Of a stretch of 39,926 bases of DNA, positions 25,544 through 33,481 are shown piece by piece. Source of the stretch: Limisphaerales bacterium (GTDB lineage Bacteria; Verrucomicrobiota; Verrucomicrobiia; Limisphaerales; UBA11358). Both the position numbers and the translations under genes were made by a program. Within the stretch, counting starts at the first letter, position 1, and each line of letters starts with the position of its first letter. The notes below the pieces were generated by a model that did not search any database, was not told the DNA's origin, and saw only the letters and a list, made by a program, of their open reading frames with translations. The DNA lies in contig JANYFN010000242.1 in NCBI GenBank assembly GCA_025362675.1, positions 1-39,926 of the forward strand, read 5' to 3'.

Positions 25544-26236
25544 ATGTTAGCTCTCTCCAACATCAACGTCAGCTACGACGGCTCGCGGATTTTGCGCGGC
25601 GTGACTCTCACCGTGCCAGAAAAAAGCCTCGTCTGCCTCATGGGCCGCAACGGCGTCGGCAAAACCACGACGCTCAAATCCATCGTCGGCCTCGTCAAGC
25701 CGGAAGCTGGCTCGGTGCAACTGCTGGGCAAAGAATTGACCGGCCTCGCGCCCGACGCGCGCGCCCGCGAAGGCATCGGGTTCGTGCCGCAAGGTCGCGA
25801 TATTTTTCCACATCTCACCGTTTGGGAAAATTTGAAGATTAGCCTGGTCGTTCACGGCACAAAGTCAGATCAAGTGGATCGCGTGTTGGAACTGTTTCCC
25901 ATCCTCAAGGAATTTCTTCAACGCAAAGGCGGCGTGTTAAGCGGCGGCCAACAACAGCAACTCGCGATTGCCCGCGCGTTGCTGACCGATCCGAAAATTT
26001 TGATCCTCGACGAACCGACCGAAGGCATCCAGCCGAACATCATTGACCTCATCGGCGACACGCTTTTGAAAATAAAAAAGGAAGGCAAGATCAGCATCCT
26101 GCTCGTCGAACAGTATTTGGATTTTTGCCTCGCCGTCGGCGACAGCTTTTACATCATGGATCGCGGCGCGGTGGTGGCGGAAGGCCCGATCGCGCATCTG
26201 AACGATGATGTCGTCAAAAAGCATCTGACGGTTTAG
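25544..26236 (+). CDS. urtE: Urea ABC transporter ATP-binding protein UrtE
   Basis: 230 residues, LivF-type. Walker A GRNGVGKTT, VPQGRDIFPHLTVWENL, signature LSGGQQQQLAIARAL, Walker B ILILDEPTEGIQP, and LVEQYLDF, where Q takes the place of the switch His, as is usual in LivF/UrtE. QGRDIFPHLTV and the EGIQP motif are typical of UrtE. It completes the five-gene urea importer. Confidence 0.95.
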   Translation: MLALSNINVSYDGSRILRGVTLTVPEKSLVCLMGRNGVGKTTTLKSIVGLVKPEAGSVQLLGKELTGLAPDARAREGIGFVPQGRDIFPHLTVWENLKISLVVHGTKSDQVDRVLELFPILKEFLQRKGGVLSGGQQQQLAIARALLTDPKILILDEPTEGIQPNIIDLIGDTLLKIKKEGKISILLVEQYLDFCLAVGDSFYIMDRGAVVAEGPIAHLNDDVVKKHLTV

Positions 26237-26282
26237 CTGAAACTGAAAAGATGACTGAAACACAATTCACCGAACACAAAAA

Positions 26283-26885
26283 ATGAAAACAACAAATCGC
26301 AAAACTTTTTGGTTTCAACGCGCGTTACTATTTTCGGCGTTCTTGATGCCGTCGTTCGCGCAGGCGCATCCGGGACACATCGGCCAGGCGCAAAGTTTTG
26401 GCAACGGTCTTGCCCATCCGTTTTCGGGACTGGATCATTTGTGCGCGATGCTGGCCGTCGGCCTGTGGGCGGCGCAGCTCGGCGGACGGATGCGCTGGTT
26501 GCTGCCCATGACTTTTGTCACCGTGATGCTTGCAGGCGGCGTGCTGGGTTTGAACGGAGTGAACATTCCCGTCGCGGAGCAGGGTATCGCGGCATCGTTG
26601 CTGGTGCTGGGAATTTTCATCGCCGCCGCCGTGCGATTGCCCACGATGGCGGGCATGGTGGTAGGGGGTTTGTTCGCGCTCTTTCACGGCTACGCCCACG
26701 GCGCGGAAATGCCGGCGTCAGCCGCCGGTGTTTCTTACGCGTTCGGTTTTGTCACGGCTTCCGCCAGTTTGCATCTCATCGGTCTCGGTCTTGGTCTCGC
26801 CGCACAACGATTGGATGCCTCGCGCTGGATTCGCTTCGCTGGTGCCGGCATTGCTGCGTGCGGGATTTATTTTTGCGGAGCATGA
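26283..26885 (+). CDS. ureJ: HupE/UreJ-type nickel permease
   Basis: 200 residues. A signal peptide (ending SFAQA, about 28) is followed by HPGH, then LAHPFSGLDHLCAMLAVGLW, the HPxxGxDHxxxM metal motif of HupE/UreJ, and about six membrane helices including a second FHGYAHGAEMP metal motif. It probably imports nickel for urease. It follows urtE by 46 nt and precedes ureD, linking urea import to nickel supply. Confidence 0.93.
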   Translation: MKTTNRKTFWFQRALLFSAFLMPSFAQAHPGHIGQAQSFGNGLAHPFSGLDHLCAMLAVGLWAAQLGGRMRWLLPMTFVTVMLAGGVLGLNGVNIPVAEQGIAASLLVLGIFIAAAVRLPTMAGMVVGGLFALFHGYAHGAEMPASAAGVSYAFGFVTASASLHLIGLGLGLAAQRLDASRWIRFAGAGIAACGIYFCGA

Positions 26886-26936
26886 TGAGTGGTCGCGGCT
26901 GGACGTTGGCGCAGTTTGCCAGATAAACTTTGAACC

Positions 26937-27788
26937 ATGATCATGTCTTTGACTGAACCGGTGGAGACGTGCAGCCAGCGCGGACACGCGGAACTGACTG
27001 TTGAACTGGTTGCCGGTCAAAGTGCGATCACCACGGCCTTCGCCCGCAGCCCGATGAAGTTGCTCACGCCGCGCTCGCGCGGTCAAAGCGCTTGGGCTTA
27101 CACCAGCAGCTTCGGCGGCGGCTTGGTGGCTGGCGATCAGACGCAGCTTAAACTTCACATTGGCCCAGACGCGCGCTGTTTTCTCGGCACGCAGGCTTCC
27201 ACCAAAATTTATCGCAATCCCGCCCGGCGCGCGTGCGGGCACGTCACCTCGGCCACGCTCGCGGAAAATTCTTTGCTCATCTTCGCGCCTGATCCCGTGC
27301 AACCGTTCGCCGGTTCCAGCTATTCGCAACGACAGGAATTTCACCTCGCCACCGCTGCCGGTTTGGTGCTGGTGGATTGGTTCAGCGCTGGCCGCGCCGC
27401 GCGTGGCGAACGTTGGGCGTTCAACCATTTTCAAAGTCGCAACGACATTTTCATCGGCGGTGAACAGGTTTTTATGGATTCGCTTTTGTTGAATCCCTCC
27501 GGCGCGTCGCCGCTTTCCGCTCATGTCACCGGCCGGTTCAATTGTTTCGCGACGCTGCTGCTCATGGGCGAGCCGCTGAAAAATGCCGCCGCGGATTTGC
27601 TCGCACAGGTTTCCACTATGCCAGTCAAACGCAGCGCACCGCTGATTTGCAGTGCCAGTGCCATCCGCCACGGCACCGTGTTGCGCGTGGCGGGCGAAGG
27701 AGTCGAGGCTGTCGGACGTGAGCTACATCAGCATCTGATGTTTGCGCGCGACCTGCTTGGCGACGATCCGTGGGCACGCAAGTGGTGA
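26937..27788 (+). CDS. ureD: Urease accessory protein UreD
   Basis: 283 residues from ATG 26937 (ATG 26943 is as likely). UreD marks are present: MKLLTPRSRGQSAWAYTSSF, GGGLVAGDQ, FLGTQASTKIYRN, FAPDPVQPFAGSSYSQRQEF and the GEQVFMDSLLLN segment. UreD (UreH) is the scaffold that holds UreF and UreG on the apo-urease and carries nickel through its tunnel. It is the first of the accessory genes and stands directly before the structural genes, as in many ure clusters. Confidence 0.94.
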   Translation: MIMSLTEPVETCSQRGHAELTVELVAGQSAITTAFARSPMKLLTPRSRGQSAWAYTSSFGGGLVAGDQTQLKLHIGPDARCFLGTQASTKIYRNPARRACGHVTSATLAENSLLIFAPDPVQPFAGSSYSQRQEFHLATAAGLVLVDWFSAGRAARGERWAFNHFQSRNDIFIGGEQVFMDSLLLNPSGASPLSAHVTGRFNCFATLLLMGEPLKNAAADLLAQVSTMPVKRSAPLICSASAIRHGTVLRVAGEGVEAVGRELHQHLMFARDLLGDDPWARKW

Positions 27789-27800
27789 CCTGATTTTGTT

Positions 27801-28556
27801 ATGCACCTCTCTCCTCGTGAAATTGACAAGCTGCTGTTGCACAACGCCGGGTTTCTCGCGCAGAAACGCCTCGCGCGTGGGCTGCGGCTGAATCATCCCG
27901 AAAGCGTCGCGCTCATCGCCACGGTGCTTTTGGAATTCATCCGCGATGACAAGAGCGTCGCCGAGCTGATGAATCTCGGACGGCAATTGCTGGGCCGTAA
28001 CCAAGTCATGTCCGGCGTGCCGGAAATGATTTACGATGTGCAAGTGGAAGGAACTTTTCCCGACGGCTCGAAGCTCGTAACCGTGCATCATCCGATTGCG
28101 AGCGCGAATGGTGATTTGAAACTCGCACTGCATGGAAGTTTTTTGCCGGTGCCGGATTTGAAAATGTTCAAATCCGTTGCGGACGAACCCATTCCGGGTT
28201 CAACCGAAATCAAAGACGGCGAGATCGAACTCAACGCCGGTCGCGCGACGGCAGAAATTCGCGTCACGAATCTCGGCGACCGTCCGATCCAAGTCGGCAG
28301 CCATTACCATTTCATCGAGACGAACGCGGCGCTGAAATTTGATCGCGGCGTGGCCTATGGCAAACGGCTCGACATTCCAGCGGGAACGGCAGTGCGCTTT
28401 GAACCGGGTGAGACGAAAACTGTGAAGCTCGTTGAAATCGCGGGCAAAAAAATCATTCGCGGTGGCAATAATTTGGCGAGTGGAAAAGTTTCCGCTGCCG
28501 GGAAAAATGCAGCGTTGAAACAAATCAAAGCGAAAGGATTTTCCCATGTCGCATAA
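27801..28556 (+). CDS. ureAB: Fused urease gamma and beta subunits (UreA-UreB)
   Basis: 251 residues. Residues 1-100 are the gamma subunit ([20 protein letters not shown], with [13 protein letters not shown] and [20 protein letters not shown]). After a linker, residues about 130-230 are the beta subunit ([43 protein letters not shown]). Most bacteria have two separate proteins; the fused form is known from Helicobacter UreA and some other phyla. Its last 11 nt overlap ureC, and Shine-Dalgarno AAAGGA for ureC lies inside its end. Confidence 0.95.
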   Translation: MHLSPREIDKLLLHNAGFLAQKRLARGLRLNHPESVALIATVLLEFIRDDKSVAELMNLGRQLLGRNQVMSGVPEMIYDVQVEGTFPDGSKLVTVHHPIASANGDLKLALHGSFLPVPDLKMFKSVADEPIPGSTEIKDGEIELNAGRATAEIRVTNLGDRPIQVGSHYHFIETNAALKFDRGVAYGKRLDIPAGTAVRFEPGETKTVKLVEIAGKKIIRGGNNLASGKVSAAGKNAALKQIKAKGFSHVA

Positions 28557-30261
28557 AATGAAACGCAGCCACTACGCCGATATGTTCGGCCCGACGACCG
28601 GAGACAAAGTCCGGCTCGGCGACACGTCGCTCATCCTCGAAGTCGAAAAGGATTTCACGGTCTATGGCGACGAATGCAAATTCGGCGGCGGCAAAGTCAT
28701 CCGCGAAGGCATGGGGCAGGCTGCGGGCGTCGGCGCGAAAGACGCGCTCGATTGTGTCATCACCAACGCGCTGATTGTTGATTACACTGGAATTTACAAA
28801 GCGGACATCGGCATCAAAAACGGTTTGATCTCCGGCATCGGCAAGGCGGGCAATCCCGACGTGATGGCGGGCGTGACCAAAAAAATGATCATCGGCGTCA
28901 CCACCGAAGTCATCGCGGGCGAAGGTCTCATCATCACGGCGGGCGGACTCGACACGCACATCCATTTCATCTGTCCGCAGCAGGCGCACGAAGCCATCGC
29001 CGCCGGACTCACGACGATGGTTGGCGGCGGCACCGGCCCGGCGGTCGGCACTTGCGCCACGACTTGCACGCCTTCGCCATTTTATTTTAAGGCGATGTTG
29101 CAAGCAGTGGATTCGCTCCCGCTCAATTTCGGTTTCACCGGCAAAGGCAATACGGCGATGCCGGAAGGTTTGCGCGATCAAATCGAGGCTGGCGCGATTG
29201 GTTTGAAATTGCACGAAGACTGGGGAACGACGCCTGCCGCGATTGATTGCTGTTTGAGCGTGGCGGACAAGCACGACATTCAAGTGACGATTCACACGGA
29301 CACGTTGAACGAATCCACTTTTGTCGAAGGAACAATCGCCGCGTTCAAGGGCCGCACGATTCACACCTATCACAGCGAAGGCGCGGGCGGCGGTCATGCG
29401 CCGGACATCATCCGCATTTGCGGCGAACCAAACGTGCTGCCGAGTTCCACCAACCCGACGAAACCTTACACGGTCAACACGATTGACGAGCATCTCGACA
29501 TGCTCATGGTGTGTCATCACCTAGATCCGAATCTGCCCGAGGACGTGGCGTTCGCAGAGAGTCGCATTCGAGGCGAGACGATTGCGGCGGAAGATATTTT
29601 GCACGACCTCGGTGCGATCAGCATGATGAGTTCGGATTCACAGGCGATGGGCCGCATCGGCGAAGTCATCACGCGGTCGTGGCAGACGGCGGATAAAATG
29701 AAGCAGCAACGCGGTCGGCTCGCAGAAGAAAATGGTGACAACGACAACGTCCGCATCAAACGTTACATTTCCAAATACACGATTAACCCCGCGCTAGCGC
29801 ACGGCATGGCGCACATCATCGGCTCGATTGAAATCGGCAAACTTGCGGATTTGGTTTTGTGGAAACCTTCGATGTTCGGCGCGAAACCGGAGATGGTCAT
29901 CAAAGGCGGCATCATCGCGTGGGCGCAGATGGGCGATCCGAACGCGAGCATTCCGACGCCGCAACCGGTGTTCATGCGTCCGATGTTCGGCGCGTTTGGC
30001 CGCGCGACGGGCATGAGTTCCATCGCGTTCGTCAGCCAGCTCGCGAAGCAGAAAAGCGTGGGGAAAAGTTACGGCCTGACCAAGCGCATCGAAGCGGTGA
30101 AAGGCTGCCGCAAAGTCGGCAAGAAGGATTTGAAGTGGAACAACGCGATGCCGAAGATCACCGTTGATCCTGAAACTTACGAGGTGCGCGCCGATGGCGA
30201 ATTGCTGACGTGCGAGCCGGCGAAAATTCTGCCGTTGGCGCAGCGGTATCAATTGTTTTGA
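28546..30261 (+). CDS. ureC: Urease alpha subunit
   Basis: 571 residues, the normal length. The nickel ligands and active site are all present: GLDTHIHF (two His), GLKLHEDWG with the lysine that becomes carbamylated, [24 protein letters not shown], the flap [20 protein letters not shown] with the catalytic His, and the metal Asp in SSDSQAMGR. It hydrolyses urea to ammonia and carbamate in the cytoplasm. Start ATG 28546 has AAAGGA 7 nt upstream. The stop is 3 nt before the ureF GTG. Confidence 0.97.
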   Translation: MSHKMKRSHYADMFGPTTGDKVRLGDTSLILEVEKDFTVYGDECKFGGGKVIREGMGQAAGVGAKDALDCVITNALIVDYTGIYKADIGIKNGLISGIGKAGNPDVMAGVTKKMIIGVTTEVIAGEGLIITAGGLDTHIHFICPQQAHEAIAAGLTTMVGGGTGPAVGTCATTCTPSPFYFKAMLQAVDSLPLNFGFTGKGNTAMPEGLRDQIEAGAIGLKLHEDWGTTPAAIDCCLSVADKHDIQVTIHTDTLNESTFVEGTIAAFKGRTIHTYHSEGAGGGHAPDIIRICGEPNVLPSSTNPTKPYTVNTIDEHLDMLMVCHHLDPNLPEDVAFAESRIRGETIAAEDILHDLGAISMMSSDSQAMGRIGEVITRSWQTADKMKQQRGRLAEENGDNDNVRIKRYISKYTINPALAHGMAHIIGSIEIGKLADLVLWKPSMFGAKPEMVIKGGIIAWAQMGDPNASIPTPQPVFMRPMFGAFGRATGMSSIAFVSQLAKQKSVGKSYGLTKRIEAVKGCRKVGKKDLKWNNAMPKITVDPETYEVRADGELLTCEPAKILPLAQRYQLF

Positions 30262-30264
30262 GTT

Positions 30265-31116
30265 GTGGGCAAAATCACAACAACTTCGCAGCGCGAGAAA
30301 TTTGTTCTCATTAACACCGCGCTTCAGCGCGGTGTGGGACGAACGGCTCGGCAGAAAGCCGTTTCAACGGCTTTCCGCGCGAACGGGAAAACCGCTGAAG
30401 CAGTTCAGAGTCCACGCAAACAAAACACCGGGCTGAAGCCCGGTGTTAATGAGAGTGCCAAGCAGAACATCTCTGATTTCCTCATCTGGCAACTCGTGGA
30501 CTCCGCGTTTCCCACCGGCGGTTTTGCACACTCGCTCGGCTTGGAAGCCGCGTGGCAGCACGGCGAAGTTCGCAACCGTGCGGAGTTGGTTTCTTTCGTC
30601 GAAGCCGGTTTGCTTCAATTGGGTCACGCGAGTTTGCCGTTTGTTTTGGCGGCGTTTGATGAACCCGAAAAACTTGCCGAGTGCGATCAGCTTTGCGACG
30701 CGTTCACGTCAAACCATGTCGCCAACCGCGCGAGCCGCGCGCAGGGCCGGGCGTTTTTGACGGCGGTGGAACGGATTTTTAAATCCGAAATCCAAAATCC
30801 GAAATCCGAAATCCACTTCGCCCACTTCGCGCCGGTGTTTGGCGCATGCCTGCGCCGGCTCGAGGTTTCGCGCGACACCACCGCGCGGATATTTTTTTTC
30901 AGCCACCTTCGCAGCGTGCTCGCGGCGGCGGTGCGGTTGAACTGTGTCGGGCCGATGGAGGCGCAGATGTTGCAACATCGCCTGACGCCAAAGCTGGAAG
31001 AAATTTTGGAACGATGTTCATCGTTGAGTGTTGACGACCTCGCCCAAACTTCGCCGCTGCTGGATTTGTGGCAGGGCGCACAAGACCGGCTTTACTCGCG
31101 GCTGTTCCAAAGTTAA
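30265..31116 (+). CDS. ureF: Urease accessory protein UreF with repeat-derived insertions
   Basis: 283 residues, some 55-60 longer than usual. The UreF core starts only at about residue 70: [20 protein letters not shown], then [12 protein letters not shown], the helical middle, and a C-terminal [16 protein letters not shown]. Residues 15-63 are encoded by a REP/BIME-like element (30307-30453) and residues about 173-184 ([12 protein letters not shown]) by a heptanucleotide array (30781-30815), both read in frame. GTG 30265, 3 nt after the ureC stop, is the best available start; no ATG is in frame before the core. UreF acts with UreD and UreG to insert nickel. Whether the long version still works is uncertain. 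Confidence 0.88.
   Translation: MGKITTTSQREKFVLINTALQRGVGRTARQKAVSTAFRANGKTAEAVQSPRKQNTGLKPGVNESAKQNISDFLIWQLVDSAFPTGGFAHSLGLEAAWQHGEVRNRAELVSFVEAGLLQLGHASLPFVLAAFDEPEKLAECDQLCDAFTSNHVANRASRAQGRAFLTAVERIFKSEIQNPKSEIHFAHFAPVFGACLRRLEVSRDTTARIFFFSHLRSVLAAAVRLNCVGPMEAQMLQHRLTPKLEEILERCSSLSVDDLAQTSPLLDLWQGAQDRLYSRLFQS
30307..30453. repeat. REP/BIME-like element inside ureF
   Basis: Outer arms CTCATTAACACCG (30307-30319) and CGGTGTTAATGAG (30441-30453) are perfect 13-bp inverses. Each arm is itself part of a GC-rich hairpin: ACACCGCGCTTCAGCGCGGTGT on the left and ACACCGGGCTGAAGCCCGGTGT on the right. A third perfect hairpin (GAAAGCCGTT, TC, AACGGCTTTC) lies at 30354-30375. The element is 147 bp, a multiple of three, and has no stop in the ureF frame. 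This is the form of repeats mobilised by RAYT transposases. Confidence 0.85.
30781..30815. repeat. Heptanucleotide tandem array inside ureF
   Basis: Five perfect or near-perfect copies of AAATCC(G/A) in a row. The translated peptide (K-S-E-I-Q-N-P type) is the known signature of short tandemly repeated heptamers like those of cyanobacteria. Normally such arrays are intergenic; here the array is within the coding frame. Confidence 0.85.
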
Positions 31117-31124
31117 ATTTTTTT

Positions 31125-31859
31125 ATGAAACTACTGTTACATTTCCATCCACCCGACGGCAATGGCCACGTGCATGATCACGCCGACAGTCCCGGACATT
31201 TTCACGAACGCGAACTGCCGCTGGATCGCGACTTCAAACAGCGCGCGTTCACCGTTGGCGTCGGCGGGCCGGTCGGCAGCGGCAAGACGGCGCTGATGTT
31301 GCAATTGTGCAAACGATTGCGCGCCACAATGAACCTCGCCGCCGTGACGAATGACATTTTCACCAAGGAAGACGGGGAGTTTCTCACGAAGCACCACGCG
31401 CTGCCGGCGGAGCGGATTCGCGCCGTGCAGACTGGCGGTTGTCCGCACACGGCCATTCGCGAGGACATTTCCGCGAACCTGCTCGCGCTGGAAGAGCTGC
31501 ACAAAAAATTCAATCCGCAGATTCTTTTCATCGAATCCGGCGGCGACAACCTGGCCGCGTGCTTCAGCCGTGAGCTGGCAGATTTCACGATTCAGGTGAT
31601 TGACGTTTGTGGCGGCGACAAAATTCCGCGCAAGGGTGGTCCCGGCATCACGCAATCCGACTTACTGGTCATCAACAAAACCGATCTGGCGGCGGGTGTG
31701 GGCGCCGACTTGAAAGTGATGGAGCAGGACACCAAAAAAATGCGTGGCTCCGGCCCGTTTGTTTTTGCCCAGGTGAAACACGGCGTGGGCGTGGATGAAA
31801 TTATCGCCCACGTTGTCCACGCCTGGCAGCACGCGGCTGGAATTCCCCACGGGAAATGA
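31125..31859 (+). CDS. ureG: Urease accessory GTPase UreG with a His-rich N-terminus
   Basis: 244 residues from ATG 31125; the frame is open 19 codons more upstream but that overlaps ureF. The GTPase core has P-loop [13 protein letters not shown], the nickel site [25 protein letters not shown], and INKTDLA. Residues 1-33 add a His-rich leader ([20 protein letters not shown]) with seven His. UreG hydrolyses GTP to drive nickel transfer into urease. No ureE is found in the window, so the leader may serve as the nickel store. Confidence 0.95.
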   Translation: MKLLLHFHPPDGNGHVHDHADSPGHFHERELPLDRDFKQRAFTVGVGGPVGSGKTALMLQLCKRLRATMNLAAVTNDIFTKEDGEFLTKHHALPAERIRAVQTGGCPHTAIREDISANLLALEELHKKFNPQILFIESGGDNLAACFSRELADFTIQVIDVCGGDKIPRKGGPGITQSDLLVINKTDLAAGVGADLKVMEQDTKKMRGSGPFVFAQVKHGVGVDEIIAHVVHAWQHAAGIPHGK

Positions 31860-32315
31860 GCCAGCCAAATCTCAGCGTGTGCCGGTAGCACCAATTTTTC
31901 AGCAAATGAATTTTTTGCGGGTGAAGCGAATTTTGTAACGCGCGGTAAATTTTTCCGGTGGTAAAACATTTCATAGTGCGAAGGCCATTTCTGGCGCAGC
32001 GCCGGTGGGCAACTATCAAGTGATTTCCGCTGCGCCCGTCGGCGCGACAGACAAGGGATACGTTGCCGCAGTGACAGTTCTCCCAGAATAAGCGGTCTGG
32101 GTTCATGCCGTCGGCCGATAAAATTGCTTCTTCACCCAGGTTGAAAAAACCTGATTAAGTTCCGGAAATTATTCGGAAGCTGCGATGACTGCGCGCGGGG
32201 TGAGTTGGCTGGAATATTTTGGAATTTAAGGTCTGCCCAAAGGCGGCGTTATAAATCATCGCGGACAAACTCCTTAATCGTTTTTGACGACAGGCTTTTG
32301 TTGCTCCACAGAATT
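31860..32315. other. Spacer between ureG and the GH operon, with a possible gene scrap
   Basis: About 455 bases. A plus-strand frame from 31939 to TAA 32089-32091 (51 codons, including KAISGAAPVGNYQVISAAPV and ending VAAVTVLPE) has protein-like composition but no start, so it could be the tail of a lost secreted-protein gene or chance. Both flanking operons converge here; no clear terminator hairpin was seen for either. Confidence 0.3.
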
Positions 32316-33455
32316 TCACTTTACCGTGGATGGAGTTTCCGCCAGCGCTTTTTTGACATGCACGCCAAACTTTGGCGTGGGCGTGTAATTCCAGTCGGAA
32401 ATCAAAGCCGGCCCGGCTCCGGGATGCAGATCCCACGCCGTCCAGGACCAGCGATGTTCCTCGAGCGCTTTCAGGACGTGCAGCAGCCAGTTATCCGAGG
32501 GATCTACTTTGCCCGGCCCGGCATTGCCCCCAAATTCGCTGACGATCACCGGGAATTTAGCCGAGGCGGTTTCCATTTTGGCAATCCACGCATCCACGCT
32601 GTCGTTTTTGCTGTCGTAACAATGGTTGGCGTAGATCACGCCGTTCCCGTGCGGATCGAAAAGCTGCCGGCCCTCGAGAATACCGGAAAAGTCATACGCC
32701 CAATCCAAACCGCCCGCGATGACCACGTTCTTCGCACCGGTCGCGCGCACGGTATCGAGCAAAGCCTGCATGCCCACGGCCTGAAATGTTTTTGGGTCGC
32801 GCATTTGCCGGCGATTATTCGGCTGGTCGGTGATGGTGCCGCCCTGCAGCCAGACCTCCCACGACACATCGTGCGGCTCGTTATACAAATCGAAAATCAC
32901 CGCCGGATGGTTCGCATAGACCGGTGCAAAATCCTTCCAGAACGCCACGCTGTTGGAATCGGGCATCGAATGTTGACCGATGTTCTTGCCCCACTCGTTG
33001 CAATCCGACCAGTGCAAATCCAGAATGATATAACAGCGATTGGTCGTGCAGATGTCCACGATTTGCTGGATCAACTCGCGATACGATTTGCCGCCATCGG
33101 TCTGTTCCGGCGCTTGGCCAAACCAGCGGTCCTGCGTGAGCGGGAGGCGGATGATATTCACCTGCCAGTCGTGAATCGCCGTATCGACAGTTTCAAGAAT
33201 GTGCCCCTGACCGTCGCTCGACCATTCCATGCTGGCGGTGTTCACGCCCCGTAGCAAAACCGGCTGCCCCTGACTGTTGAGAATTTTTGTGCCGACGACT
33301 TTGAGCGGCAGCGGGGCATTCCCAGCCGCGCGGTTTTGTAAAGAGGTGCAACCCGCCACGAGGCCCAGGCTGGCAGACAAAACCGCGCAAACAAATCCGT
33401 TAAGAACGTTCGTGCCTTTGCGCCTTTGCGCCTTTGCGTGAAAAATCTTCGGCAT
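32316..33455 (-). CDS. GH5-family glycoside hydrolase lipoprotein
   Basis: 379 residues from ATG 33455 (TTG 33467 is possible). A lipoprotein signal ends at lipobox LVAGC (Cys 36), followed by LLRGVNTASMEW. The GH5 catalytic pair is present: acid/base Glu 193 in FDLYNEPHD and nucleophile Glu 307 in VIVSEFGGN; DLHWSD and ANHCYDS motifs complete the (beta/alpha)8 active site. The family cleaves beta-glucans, mannans and related polysaccharides; specificity cannot be read from sequence. The n-region of the signal is encoded by an 8-bp repeat (KIFHAKAQRRKG). It is the last gene of the minus-strand glycosidase run. Confidence 0.92.
   Translation of the reverse strand: MPKIFHAKAQRRKGTNVLNGFVCAVLSASLGLVAGCTSLQNRAAGNAPLPLKVVGTKILNSQGQPVLLRGVNTASMEWSSDGQGHILETVDTAIHDWQVNIIRLPLTQDRWFGQAPEQTDGGKSYRELIQQIVDICTTNRCYIILDLHWSDCNEWGKNIGQHSMPDSNSVAFWKDFAPVYANHPAVIFDLYNEPHDVSWEVWLQGGTITDQPNNRRQMRDPKTFQAVGMQALLDTVRATGAKNVVIAGGLDWAYDFSGILEGRQLFDPHGNGVIYANHCYDSKNDSVDAWIAKMETASAKFPVIVSEFGGNAGPGKVDPSDNWLLHVLKALEEHRWSWTAWDLHPGAGPALISDWNYTPTPKFGVHVKKALAETPSTVK
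33415..33438. repeat. Three 8-bp tandem repeats in the GH5 leader
   Basis: CCTTTGCG three times (GGCGCAAA-type read on the coding strand). It encodes the HAKAQRRKG-like stretch of the signal peptide n-region, a peptide known from such repeats, and adds exactly eight codons. Confidence 0.75.
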
Positions 33456-33481
33456 AGATTCGGTCAATGGTTGTGGGCAAT

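Noticed and set aside
28525-29520. Minus-strand frame of 331 codons opposite ureC
   Set aside because: Antisense shadow of a strongly conserved gene.
30307-30815. CRISPR-like array in ureF
   Set aside because: The repeats are REP hairpins and a short heptamer array without spacers of regular length.
32155-32436. 93-codon minus-strand frame overlapping the GH5 C-terminus
   Set aside because: It overlaps the well-supported GH5 gene in another frame and has no recognisable features.
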